In this document: piece after piece, positions 19,482-28,201 of the stretch
Layout: each line of letters starts with the position of its first letter
Numbering within the stretch: position 1 is the first letter of the stretch
Origin: Tetrapisispora phaffii CBS 4417
Taxonomy: Eukaryota > Ascomycota > Saccharomycetes > Saccharomycetales > Saccharomycetaceae
Assembly: GCF_000236905.1 (NCBI RefSeq)
Contig: NC_016522.1
Location: 62,001-126,000 of the forward strand
Direction of reading: 5' to 3'
DNA: 64,000 nucleotides
The notes under the pieces: generated by a model
Told to the model about the DNA's origin: nothing
Database searches by the model: none
What the model saw: only the letters and a program-made list of their open reading frames with translations
Translations under genes and position numbers: made by a program

Positions 19482-21377
19482 ATGATGAGTTCGGGTGATC
19501 ATAAGAGCAGACACGGGAGTAGGCATCATAGCAGCTCGTTGCTGTCAGATGGTTCTAAAATAGGGAATTATCAAATTGTAAAGACTTTAGGGGAAGGTTC
19601 GTTCGGTAAAGTGAAGTTAGCATTCCATTCTACAACAAGACAGAAGGTTGCGTTGAAGATCATTAATAAGAAAGTGTTGTCAAAGAGTGACATGCAAGGG
19701 AGAATTGAAAGAGAAATATCATACTTGAGACTGTTGAGACACCCACATATTATTAAACTGTACGACGTCATTAAATCCAAAGATGAGATTATTATGGTCA
19801 TTGAATATGCAGACCATGAGCTTTTTGACTACATTGTCCAAAGGGAGAAGATGAGTGAGAATGAAGGGCGTAGGTTTTTCCAACAGATAATTAGTGCTGT
19901 GGAGTATTGTCACAGACATAAGATTGTTCATAGAGATTTGAAACCAGAGAATTTACTATTAGATGAACACTACAACGTCAAGATTACAGATTTTGGTTTG
20001 TCGAATATCATCACAGATGGCAATTTTTTGAAGACTTCATGTGGGTCTCCAAACTATGCAGCTCCAGAAGTTATTAGTGGTAAATTGTATGCTGGTCCAG
20101 AGGTCGATGTTTGGTCTTGTGGTGTTATATTGTATGTGCTACTATGTCGTCGTTTACCATTCGATGATGAAAGTATTCCCACACTTTTTAAAAATATTAA
20201 CAATGGTGTTTATACAATCCCAAACTTCTTGAGTGAGGGTGCAGCAAGTTTAATTAAAAAAATGTTGATTGTCAATCCAATGAACAGAATAACTATTGGT
20301 GATATTATTCAAGATCCATGGTTCAAAGTTGACTTGCCAGAGTATTTGGTACCTAGTGAAAAGGATGCCATCAAAATAAATGGTACTAACAATAATGCTG
20401 AGAATCTACAGAATCTAACAGCTGCGGATATTGATGAGGAGGCAATAGACATTTTAACAAAAACAATGAACTATAGCAAAGAAGAAATCTACGAATCTTT
20501 ACAATCCGGCGATGTTGATACCAATCCAAGTCATCACGAAATCAAGGAAGCATATTTGTTAATCAAGGAAAACCAAAACTTAATAAATACTTTAAAGAAA
20601 GGTGATAATATTAAGCAACTTGATACCTTCTTATCTCAATCACCACCTTCTTTCCAAAAATACAATGAACAAAATGGCACAACTGGTATGAGTATCTCCA
20701 AACCGACTCATTCCGGGAAGGATAGAAGAAACCTAAATAATATTCCAGGCATTTCTGATGCGCAGAGACCGGTACATGTACCTTCATCTAAGCATCAATT
20801 TATTCCAGAAGAAAATAATCAACAAAGAACCTACTTGCCGAAAACATTCCCAGATGAAGACAAACAAGCCGATTCTACTATCACTATTCTACCTTCTTCT
20901 TTACCTCAAATACATAGAACAAATATGGTCTCACAAGGTTTGGTAGGTACCTCCAATGTGACTCCATTGCCAGTCAAGAAATCTAAGCTCAAATGGCATT
21001 TTGGTATCAGATCCAGATCATACCCATTAGATGTCATGAGTGAAATTTACGCCGCGTTGAAAACATTAGGAGCCCACTGGGCTAAACCATCCGAAGAAGA
21101 GCTGTGGACCATACGAGTAAGTTGGAGGTACAACAACAACTCCACTCAAAACAGAGAAAATATTCCAGATTTAATGAAAATGATTGTTCAATTGTTTCAA
21201 ATCGAAACAAATAATTATTTAGTTGATTTTAAATTCGATGGATGGGAATTTAGTGATGGCAGAGGAGTTCCTCAAGGAAACATTTCGGAAGACGAAATAG
21301 GAGCCTTCTCAGCTTATCCATTCCTACACTTAACAACTAGATTAATCATGGAACTGGCAGTAAATAGTCAAGGTTAA
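19482..21377 (+). CDS. SNF1: Snf1 AMP-activated protein kinase catalytic subunit
   Basis: This 631-residue protein closely matches S. cerevisiae Snf1 (633). Its kinase domain (about 30-280) has the GEGSFGKV glycine loop, ATP-binding K59, catalytic HRDLKPEN with D152, DFG at D170, and the activation-loop threonine T185 in LKTSCGSPNYAAPE, the Sak1/Tos3/Elm1 target. A UBA-like autoinhibitory region follows (about 320-365), then a variable linker and the regulatory C-terminal domain that contacts Snf4 and beta subunits (KLKWHFGIRSRSYPLDVM to the end). Snf1 lifts glucose repression and governs energy homeostasis. The N-terminal histidine tract of S. cerevisiae Snf1 is reduced to scattered histidines here. 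Confidence 0.99.
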   Translation: MMSSGDHKSRHGSRHHSSSLLSDGSKIGNYQIVKTLGEGSFGKVKLAFHSTTRQKVALKIINKKVLSKSDMQGRIEREISYLRLLRHPHIIKLYDVIKSKDEIIMVIEYADHELFDYIVQREKMSENEGRRFFQQIISAVEYCHRHKIVHRDLKPENLLLDEHYNVKITDFGLSNIITDGNFLKTSCGSPNYAAPEVISGKLYAGPEVDVWSCGVILYVLLCRRLPFDDESIPTLFKNINNGVYTIPNFLSEGAASLIKKMLIVNPMNRITIGDIIQDPWFKVDLPEYLVPSEKDAIKINGTNNNAENLQNLTAADIDEEAIDILTKTMNYSKEEIYESLQSGDVDTNPSHHEIKEAYLLIKENQNLINTLKKGDNIKQLDTFLSQSPPSFQKYNEQNGTTGMSISKPTHSGKDRRNLNNIPGISDAQRPVHVPSSKHQFIPEENNQQRTYLPKTFPDEDKQADSTITILPSSLPQIHRTNMVSQGLVGTSNVTPLPVKKSKLKWHFGIRSRSYPLDVMSEIYAALKTLGAHWAKPSEEELWTIRVSWRYNNNSTQNRENIPDLMKMIVQLFQIETNNYLVDFKFDGWEFSDGRGVPQGNISEDEIGAFSAYPFLHLTTRLIMELAVNSQG

Positions 21378-21509
21378 TGCAACTTAGATCATTGGCCAAC
21401 AAATTTAAACATATATCTAAACAAATGTACATACAAAAAATTAAAAAACCACACACCCATATATATATAGCGAGTGTGACCGAATTCTCAACTCAGTATA
21501 TCATCAACC

Positions 21510-21560
21510 AATGTCACAAATGGAGCTTCTTTTGAAGTATTATCTATCATTTGTGACATT
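21510..21560. repeat. Inverted repeat with 13-bp arms containing two MSE-like sites
   Basis: Arms 21510-21522 (AATGTCACAAATG) and 21548-21560 are exact reverse complements with a 25-nt spacer that can itself form a small CTTC/GAAG stem. Each arm carries GTCACAAAT, a full match to the Ndt80 middle-sporulation-element consensus gNCRCAAAW. Confidence 0.75.
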
Positions 21561-21634
21561 ACCTTGTCCATGCTGAACCTGAGAAACATCAAGGCGCTAT
21601 CACATTATCACGACCAAATTCGTAATAGAGTTTT

Positions 21635-21695
21635 TTTCCTGATTAGGAAATATAAAAATACTAGAACCTGCCTGCGCATTTACCTAATCAAGTAA
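21635..21695. promoter_or_regulatory. Mcm1-type sites upstream of HST3
   Basis: TTTCCTGATTAGGAAA at 21635-21650 fits the Mcm1 palindrome (TTWCCNNWTNRGGAAA form), with perfect outer arms. TTACCTAATCAAGTAA at 21680-21695 is a weaker second match. HST3 in S. cerevisiae is expressed at G2/M, when Mcm1 with forkhead factors drives transcription, so the placement makes sense. Binding is inferred. Confidence 0.5.
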
Positions 21696-22131
21696 TTTTC
21701 CTGTTTAGTAGATTAAATCGCCCGTGCAGGGTTTTTTTTCTCAAAGAAAGTGAGACCTCTAAAACAACTTAACCTTCCAAAACGAAATTATCAGCATAAT
21801 GAATAATGAGAAAGAAGAACAAGTATTGAATTCAATATTCACTTCAACACTTCTTATTGCCAGTTGGACTGGTGGGTAAGTGGTCAATGAAACTATATAA
21901 TGAAGTAATTTGTTTTCAATTACACGAATTGGAACAGAAGTCTGCTTAGAGGTATAACGAGTTTAATGTTCAGTTAGGTCCTTATTAAAAAAAAATTAGA
22001 TTATCCTTAGGTGTCAGGCCATATTTGAACTTATATATAGGGTGAAGCTAACGAGTATATTTGATATTACTCTGCAAAAGAAAGGAAAAAACATACAAAC
22101 AAACAGAGTGTTCCATAATACTAACAAAAAG

Positions 22132-23427
22132 ATGATGACAACCACGTCTCCCGAGGCGTCAAGGTCGTCGAGTTTTAATTTCGCTGATAAGTTCAGTTTA
22201 CAATCTGAAAGAGTGGTTTCAATTATGGAATTGGAGTCGTCAAATGAAACTCTTCAAAGAATTAATAAGGCATTGAATAGGTCAAGAAAAATTGCAGTAC
22301 TGACCGGTGCTGGTATTTCTTGTAATGCAGGTATTCCTGATTTTAGATCATCAACGGGTCTTTATGATCTGGTTAAGTCACAATATCCAGAATTAACAAT
22401 TAGAACAGGTCAGGAAATGTTTGATATTTCATTGTTTAGAGATGAAATGAAGATTCAAGTGTTTGCAACATTCATGGAAAAATTGTATACTAGCACTAGA
22501 CTGGCTAAACCAACAAAAACCCACAGATTCATCGCTCATTTAAGAAATAGGAATAAACTATTACGTTGTTATACTCAAAATATCGATGGTTTGGAAGAAC
22601 TTTTAGGTTTGGAGATGTCTAAGAAAGAAATGGAAAGTAAAACTAACGGTTTTGTTAACAGATGGAAGAATTTTGATGTTGTTCAGTTGCATGGTGATTT
22701 GAATTCCTTAGCATGCACAAGATGTTTTCACACCTTTGAATGGAATAGGTTCTTAGCAAGATCATTTAGAAGAGGTGAATTGCCAAGTTGTCCGGAATGT
22801 TTAGCAAACAATGCAAAGAGAACTCAAGAAGGTAAGAGAAACCTGGGCTTGGCTGGGTTTCTCAGACCAAATATTGTTTTGTACGGTGAAAATCACCAAT
22901 CCTCAGAATTCATTTCACAAGGTATAAACTATGATATCTCTAAAGGTAGACCTGATTTTTTAATTATCATGGGTACCAGTTTAAAAGTCGATGGTGTTAA
23001 GAGAGTCGTTAAGACAATGAGTAAACAAATTCATGAAAAAGGTGGTATTGTCATACTAGTAAATAAAACTATATTAGCTGATTCTCAATGGGCTGGGATT
23101 ATAGATTATCAAATCGTAAGTGACTGTGATTCATGGGTATCATATTTGGAAAAAGATATTCCAGAATTGTTTAAGACTCAAGAGCAATTTGACAAGTTGC
23201 GACAACTGAAAAGAGAAGCTAGTCAGTTACGTAAACAAAAGAAATTACAGAACGAATCAAAGAAAGAGGATGCAACACTAATGTTAAAGACTCCGCCAAC
23301 TACACCACAGGCAAAAGAATTGCAGTCGATAATAATAGCTAAAGATGAAACAGATAACGTTAAAAGAAAACTGCTCGAGGAAGAAATTGACGTTAAAGTT
23401 AATTTGAACAAAAAAATAAAGGTATAA
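22132..23427 (+). CDS. HST3: Hst3-type NAD-dependent histone deacetylase (sirtuin)
   Basis: Called from the first ATG of the frame (22132), giving 431 residues against 447 in S. cerevisiae Hst3. The sirtuin core shows the NAD-binding GAGIS and GIPDFRS motifs (about 60-75), TQNID, and the catalytic histidine in VQLHGD. Two cysteine pairs of the zinc site follow (CTRC and CPEC), then the GTSLKV segment. The tail is lysine-rich. Hst3 removes acetyl from histone H3 lysine 56 after S phase and protects genome stability. It is the YOR025W orthologue, interleaved here between SNF1 (YDR477W) and SNM1 (YDR478W). Confidence 0.95.
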   Translation: MMTTTSPEASRSSSFNFADKFSLQSERVVSIMELESSNETLQRINKALNRSRKIAVLTGAGISCNAGIPDFRSSTGLYDLVKSQYPELTIRTGQEMFDISLFRDEMKIQVFATFMEKLYTSTRLAKPTKTHRFIAHLRNRNKLLRCYTQNIDGLEELLGLEMSKKEMESKTNGFVNRWKNFDVVQLHGDLNSLACTRCFHTFEWNRFLARSFRRGELPSCPECLANNAKRTQEGKRNLGLAGFLRPNIVLYGENHQSSEFISQGINYDISKGRPDFLIIMGTSLKVDGVKRVVKTMSKQIHEKGGIVILVNKTILADSQWAGIIDYQIVSDCDSWVSYLEKDIPELFKTQEQFDKLRQLKREASQLRKQKKLQNESKKEDATLMLKTPPTTPQAKELQSIIIAKDETDNVKRKLLEEEIDVKVNLNKKIKV

Positions 23428-23775
23428 ATTCCTCCCTAGCTTAAACGAATAGTTAATATAAAATTCTATTAGAAATTGTTGTGTTATCATATTCATTTAA
23501 CTTCATCATGCATAAATTAAAAATCTAATAAAATATATTTAACGTTTGTATTTTTCCCGACCGGAAAAAGAGATATCAAAAATATTGAAAAACTATCTCA
23601 TCGCAAAATTTAACAAACATACAAATAGTTGAATATATTTATGACAATTTTTATATGACTCTCTATACATATATACATATCTTTACAGTTAAATAATATA
23701 GCATTTAGTAATAATGAAATATGTATTATTATAATTTGATTTTTTGAAATAGCTAATGCAATCAATATAGCAAAA
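23428..23775. other. Intergenic region, HST3-SNM1
   Basis: Very AT-rich spacer with TATATA stretches. No gene is seen; it presumably holds the HST3 3' end and the SNM1 promoter. Confidence 0.55.
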
Positions 23776-24316
23776 ATGAATAGAGAAGCTAAAGAAAACT
23801 ATAGGGATATTCAACTACGAAAAAAGTATAATTCAATACACAAGTTGGCTGAATTAGGTTTAAGCGAACTATCAGGGTTATATTTGACGTCTTTCTATAA
23901 CTCAAGTAAAAGATACAATGTTATACTTCCTCAGCAAATAGTTAGCGATGGTTCTAAATTTTGCGGGAAATGTGGTTGTTTGAGAGTTCCAAACCACAAC
24001 GTTTTAATTAGTAGCGAAGAACTCAATATTCGATTTACATGTTTGAAATGTGGAGATATCAAATTATTTGAAAGAAGAAGTAATCGACCAGTGACCAAAG
24101 AAGAGATTGAACATGATTTTGTTGCAACATGGCCAAGTGATAAAAAAAATAGATATAAGTTTGAATGCTAAGAAGGTAGAGAAAAAGAGGAAGAATGCAA
24201 AAGATCGTGATAAGAAGCGTAAAATAAATTCATTAAGTAATATGTTAAATAAGAAGAATGATGAAAAGAAAAGACTGACTACGACATTAAGTCTTGAGGA
24301 TTTTATGAAAATTTAG
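23776..24316 (+). CDS. SNM1: RNase MRP protein subunit Snm1, reading frame interrupted by an apparent frameshift
   Basis: The first frame (23776-24171) gives 131 residues with the N-terminal helix typical of Snm1 and a zinc site of two cysteine pairs (KFCGKCGC and CLKCG). It then stops. The conserved basic tail (KKRKINSLSNMLNKKN and LSLEDFMKI, clearly similar to the end of S. cerevisiae Snm1) is encoded one base later in frame, 24107-24316. The frames join at an A8 run (24142-24149); with seven A residues they would be continuous at 179 residues, against 198 in S. cerevisiae. Snm1 is specific to RNase MRP, which processes pre-rRNA and cyclin B mRNA. A homopolymer sequencing error is the simplest cause; a real mutation or +1 ribosomal frameshifting is possible. 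Position between SNF1 and the bZIP gene agrees with YDR478W. Confidence 0.85.
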
Positions 24317-24443
24317 ATGATGCATTATATTCATGATTTTGTCACTTTATACAGATATATAGTCTAATTAATAGCCAATAGTTGTAACTTTAATATTACA
24401 GTTCAACTCATTGAATAGTAATCTTACGATATGATGTTTGCTA

Positions 24444-25349
24444 TTAGCGATTTGAGATAGCTTCTTGCAACTTTTTTATTATTTCTTGTAATTTGACCAC
24501 CTCTAGTTTTAGTGATTCATTTTCCAATGCCAATTGATCGAAATTTTTAGCTTTAAATTCTAATTTCTTAATATATTTTTCTTTTCTTTGCCTAAAAGCC
24601 TTTTGTGCGTTTCTATTTTGAGCAGCTCTTTTAGTATTGCGCAATGGTTTCCCCGATTTTCCTATTAAATGACCATTTTCATTAATTATCTCACCACCAT
24701 TAAACTTTGAAGAAAGAGAAACTGGGGTGGTTGAGCGAGAAATAGTTTGCATGTTGTACATGGGCGTTGTCGATACCACTGGTTTGTTCTGTTGCATTAA
24801 AGGTTGTCCTGGAGAAACCATAGATAAAGGTTGTGCTTGTGTGTGTTGTAGTTGACTCTGTGGCTGTTGTGCTTGTATTTGTTGTGTCTGTATTTGTTGT
24901 GTCTGTATTTGTTGTGGTGGCGGTGGTGGTTGAGATTGTGTGTAATTTGTAGTTTTGTAAAATGAAGGAAGCGCCATTTGTTGGTATGTATTTGGTTGCT
25001 GCATGTAAGCCAACTTTTCTTGCATATGGGGATGTTGATTTGGTTGCAATTGATTTTGAGGTGGCGGCGTGATGGACATACTATGTTGCTGCTGTTGCTG
25101 TTGCTGTTGAGAAGGATGAGCATGGACTTGGTATGCCTCATTGCGCGAAAATGACTTTGGATTTAAACTAGCGTTATTATTTGCAGTGGCATTATTGCTA
25201 CTATTGTTGTTATTGTAAATTAATGAAGGCGTTATTTTTGGTAATGAATAGTATGGACTTTGCATAACGTTATTGTTTGGTGACATCGGGTTCAATGTCG
25301 AGACCATGGTATTTGACATGTTTTCATTCTTAATATGGTTGATGTTCAT
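24444..25349 (-). CDS. CIN5: Yap-family bZIP transcription factor (Cin5/Yap6 type)
   Basis: This 301-residue protein has a long Asn/Gln/Pro-rich N-terminus with a pure glutamine run and repeated QTQQIQ units. A C-terminal bZIP follows (about 238-301): basic region NTKRAAQNRNAQKAFRQRK with the Yap-specific Q and F residues, then a leucine zipper (LALENESLKLEVVKLQEII). The S. cerevisiae duplicates CIN5/YAP4 (YOR028C) and YAP6 (YDR259C) are stress-responsive factors for osmotic and salt tolerance and are recruited by Tup1-Cyc8. Flanking genes derive from both tracks (SNM1 YDR478W; SWM1 YDR260C; DFG16 YOR030W), so either name fits. A TTACGTAA site upstream suggests control by itself or a relative. 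Confidence 0.88.
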   Translation of the reverse strand: MNINHIKNENMSNTMVSTLNPMSPNNNVMQSPYYSLPKITPSLIYNNNNSSNNATANNNASLNPKSFSRNEAYQVHAHPSQQQQQQQQHSMSITPPPQNQLQPNQHPHMQEKLAYMQQPNTYQQMALPSFYKTTNYTQSQPPPPPQQIQTQQIQTQQIQAQQPQSQLQHTQAQPLSMVSPGQPLMQQNKPVVSTTPMYNMQTISRSTTPVSLSSKFNGGEIINENGHLIGKSGKPLRNTKRAAQNRNAQKAFRQRKEKYIKKLEFKAKNFDQLALENESLKLEVVKLQEIIKKLQEAISNR

Positions 25350-25687
25350 TTCTTTATCAGGATGATGGCTTTTATCTTAGGGAATGCAATAATGGCTAGA
25401 AGGGCGAATAAAAAAGGAATACAATAAATACTAATAATAATGTCAGTGTGTAGTTTGTGTTTTTGTTATATTCAATGCAATATGAAGGATATAATAATGC
25501 TATAGAAAGAGAAAAGAGAGTGATTAGAAGATTTAGAATGTTATTCTTAATTCATTTATCTCGAGGGTCGATAATATCTGTCCGTATAACAATAGTGGGA
25601 AAGTTAAAATTTAGAATGGTAGTGAAGTAATTAGTAATGGTGATGAAAAGTGAAAAAAAATAACAGCACGTATATATAATCAGTAGT

Positions 25688-25695
25688 TTACGTAA
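25688..25695. promoter_or_regulatory. Yap4/Yap6-type site (TTACGTAA) upstream of the bZIP gene
   Basis: TTACGTAA is the palindromic site preferred by the Cin5/Yap6 branch of Yap factors. It lies about 340 bp before the start of the CIN5/YAP6-like gene, suggesting autoregulation. The motif is seen; regulation is inferred. Confidence 0.5.
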
Positions 25696-26390
25696 ATAAA
25701 TTACCATTTGTGCGTTTTGGAAATACACAGTTGGTGGAAAAGAATTAGCTGTTTGTAATTAATAAAGTATATTTATATAAAGAATCAAGAACAGAGAATA
25801 ACAAACAGTTTAAGGAAATGTTTTCTCAATTGAATTTTTACCGAATTATACAAAATAGGCCAACAGGCTCGAAACTAAATAGTTAATATCAGAATACGCA
25901 CACGGTTGAATCAGAAGGAATAAATTTCATAACCTTGATTATTTTGAAGACATTACGACATTGTGAACTCTACGGCTACACAGGGAGAAACAACGAACCA
26001 AAAAAATGAAAAAAGAAAGAGAAGAAATTAAATGCACTAAAAACAACGATACATGTTTATAGGACTAACTTTTGAGTGGTGAAGTTTTTTTCAACCGCAC
26101 AGAGTAAGAATACAAGCGGAACCAACCAAGGCATCGACACTGACGACAGCATAGATGAAGACTGTCTGTTAATTACTAACCTATAGGAAGTTCACTGTCT
26201 GTATGAACATTAAATTGATGAATGTGTTAATAATATTTCAATGCCACAATATCATGAGATAAGAATGTTTTGATAGTGGTGAGGAGGAGATAGGGAAACT
26301 AAAACAATCGAAATTTTGAAATTCCCATGAAAAGATTAGTAATGCAACGCAACCAGAAAAAAGAAAAGAAACGGAATTGCGACGTAGTGA

Positions 26391-26420
26391 AATTTCGAAA
26401 TGTTTAACCATTTCGAAATT
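26391..26420. repeat. Perfect 12-bp inverted repeat with 6-nt loop
   Basis: Arms AATTTCGAAATG (26391-26402) and CATTTCGAAATT (26409-26420) flank TTTAAC. Each arm is itself centred on TTTCGAAA. Confidence 0.75.
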
Positions 26421-26786
26421 AGACTTTCGTTGCTGTTGTTCTGGCTTGTGCGGCGGTTTGCCTGATTTTGGTGGGTAAAGTAACACCGATCGTCAATGCC
26501 TATATTTGCTGATTGTTGTCAGCTTGGAGGTTAAACGCCGTGGAACTGGGCACCAGATCCTTCCACATGCACCTTTTCTTTTTCTTGTTCATTCTCGTGT
26601 CCTTGTGCGGTCTTGTATATCTCTATTGCGAGACCCCCAGAGCTGGGTAGCTCCTCAGGACGTTTCACCGCCGGGGCCATGAACCCATTGCTCGATACAC
26701 AGGAGGATTACAAAGCAATGTATAATGCTGAATCTCTGGAATCCCTCTCTGAGTGAACGTTTTCTTTTCTTTTTCTTGTTATGTAA

Positions 26787-26814
26787 AACACACACACACT
26801 TTTGTGTGTGTGTT
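26787..26814. repeat. CA/TG microsatellite hairpin
   Basis: A CA run (26788-26799) followed by TTTT and a GT run (26804-26813) forms a hairpin with arms of about 11 bp. It is probably of simple-repeat origin. Confidence 0.65.
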
Positions 26815-27095
26815 CCACCCATTTTCCGCGCTCTCTACCCCTTCCGTCCGCTGCGTGTTGCATACTTGTTACTGTTTATCTGACAGTCAGACGACACTAG
26901 CACAGGACTAAAGGAAAAGGCCAGTGTTTCTGCTTCCAGAAATCGTCATTGTGCTTTTTTGTTTTGGTAACAACACCACCTCTGTACGTGGTGCCGACCT
27001 CGTGGAGTGATAAACAATTCATTTCTACAAACACTAGACAAATCCCTACAGCAAAACAAAAACAAAAACACCTCACGAGCAATGCCAACCAAAAT

Positions 27096-27153
27096 AAAAA
27101 GAAACGAGATCATTCACTTTGGTGCACCAAAGTGAATGATCTCGTTTCTTTTT
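27096..27153. repeat. 58-bp perfect palindrome without spacer
   Basis: Bases 27096-27124 are the exact reverse complement of 27125-27153 (29-bp arms, central GGTGCACC). Symmetry ends at 27095/27154. The flanks are unrelated, so this is not the edge of a larger fold-back. It could extrude as a cruciform or yield a long RNA hairpin. No gene overlaps it. Confidence 0.9.
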
Positions 27154-28201
27154 TCTGACCATGCAGCTCTGGTTCAAATCTCATTTTCCTGTTTTGCGAG
27201 AAAGTGGTGCGCTGTTTTTCTCCCTTGCCCAGACTTCAGATCCGCGGCACCCAACCCGCTATGTTTCAGCACACAACAAAAGCAGAAAACACATTGCAAC
27301 AAAAAAAGAAATCACAAAAAAAGAAACGATACGTTCTTTGTAACAGACTACCTCCCGAAGTAGAAGAAAGCTAACAGAGTGTGCGATTTAAGCGTGGCTT
27401 ACGGTATCCAATAATGAGAATGCGACCGCAGATCGTTTTGAAGAAAACACTAACGTATGCATGATCTTCCACAGCTGTTAATCATGTAATGCGTGTGAGA
27501 GATTACCGAGCAACTAAGCTCTGTATGTCGATTGCGACTCGTTAATAAAAAGTTGGAATTTCAATGAACAACAGTATGCAAGAGTTGTGATTAAGGTATA
27601 CGTGGTTGTTTGCTTGGTATTGCTCCTGCCAGGATGGATTGAGTGGGGGGCCGTTCATTTGTTGTTGTTTTTTCGCAACTGCTTGTTTTCTGTGTTTTTC
27701 TGCCAACTTCCAAAAATGGGTAAGGTCAGCATCTTATTAATTGATTTAATAACCTGCCCGCACGCATCCACGCCCCATCTCTATAACGATACATGTCTTA
27801 TGTCTGTTTAAGTTCTTTTTCATAGTGTTTACTTGTTTGTGCCTCATTGGAGAAGCAATTGATGATGCCGCTTACGAAAATGGAAAGAAACCCGTCAACG
27901 CTGTGACGTTTCCCCGCAGAAGAACTGCCAACACTGATTATTGCTTTTTTTGCCGTTTTGTTTCTTCATTAAGAATGACCTAATAAGAACGATTTCCGTG
28001 TTCGGGCAAAGTTTAAGGTCAGTCGATTCGAATCCATTGACAAAGTTTCTTTAAACTTCGTTTAACGTTAGAAGTAATACACATCACGGATTACGTTGTA
28101 GTATTTGTTTATGTTATTGTGTTAACCAATGATATTGTTATGGTTATTTATGAATGCATTAATTATATAGATTTATGTGAAGTTGAATATGTGTATGTCT
28201 A

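Larger units (their letters stand above)
21378..22131. other. Intergenic region, SNF1-HST3
   Basis: HST3 promoter region. It holds an MSE-bearing inverted repeat (21510-21560), an excellent Mcm1-type palindrome (21635-21650) with a weaker second copy (21680-21695), and a short upstream frame (ATG near 21799, about 26 codons) that is probably not functional. Confidence 0.6.
25350..28201. other. Long gene-free region upstream of the bZIP gene
   Basis: About 2.85 kb with no convincing gene: open frames are short, overlap one another on both strands, or lack ATG starts, and none has a recognisable motif. Base composition from about 26.4 to 28.1 kb is richer in G and C than most intergenic DNA here. 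It contains a Yap site (25688), inverted repeats at 26391-26420 and about 26787-26814, and a 58-bp perfect palindrome at 27096-27153. It is most simply the extended promoter of the bZIP gene plus the SWM1 3' region, but a relic gene or a non-coding RNA cannot be excluded. Confidence 0.55.

Noticed and set aside
22042..22131. Upstream extension of the HST3 frame
   Set aside because: The extension begins at GTG and contains no ATG; the first ATG at 22132 is used.
24107..24316. Apparent separate 69-codon gene
   Set aside because: It is the displaced C-terminus of SNM1, not a separate gene, because its ending matches the Snm1 tail.
27171..27181. GGTTCAAATCT, a B-box-like sequence that could mark a tRNA
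   Set aside because: No A box, acceptor stem or anticodon arm at suitable distances.
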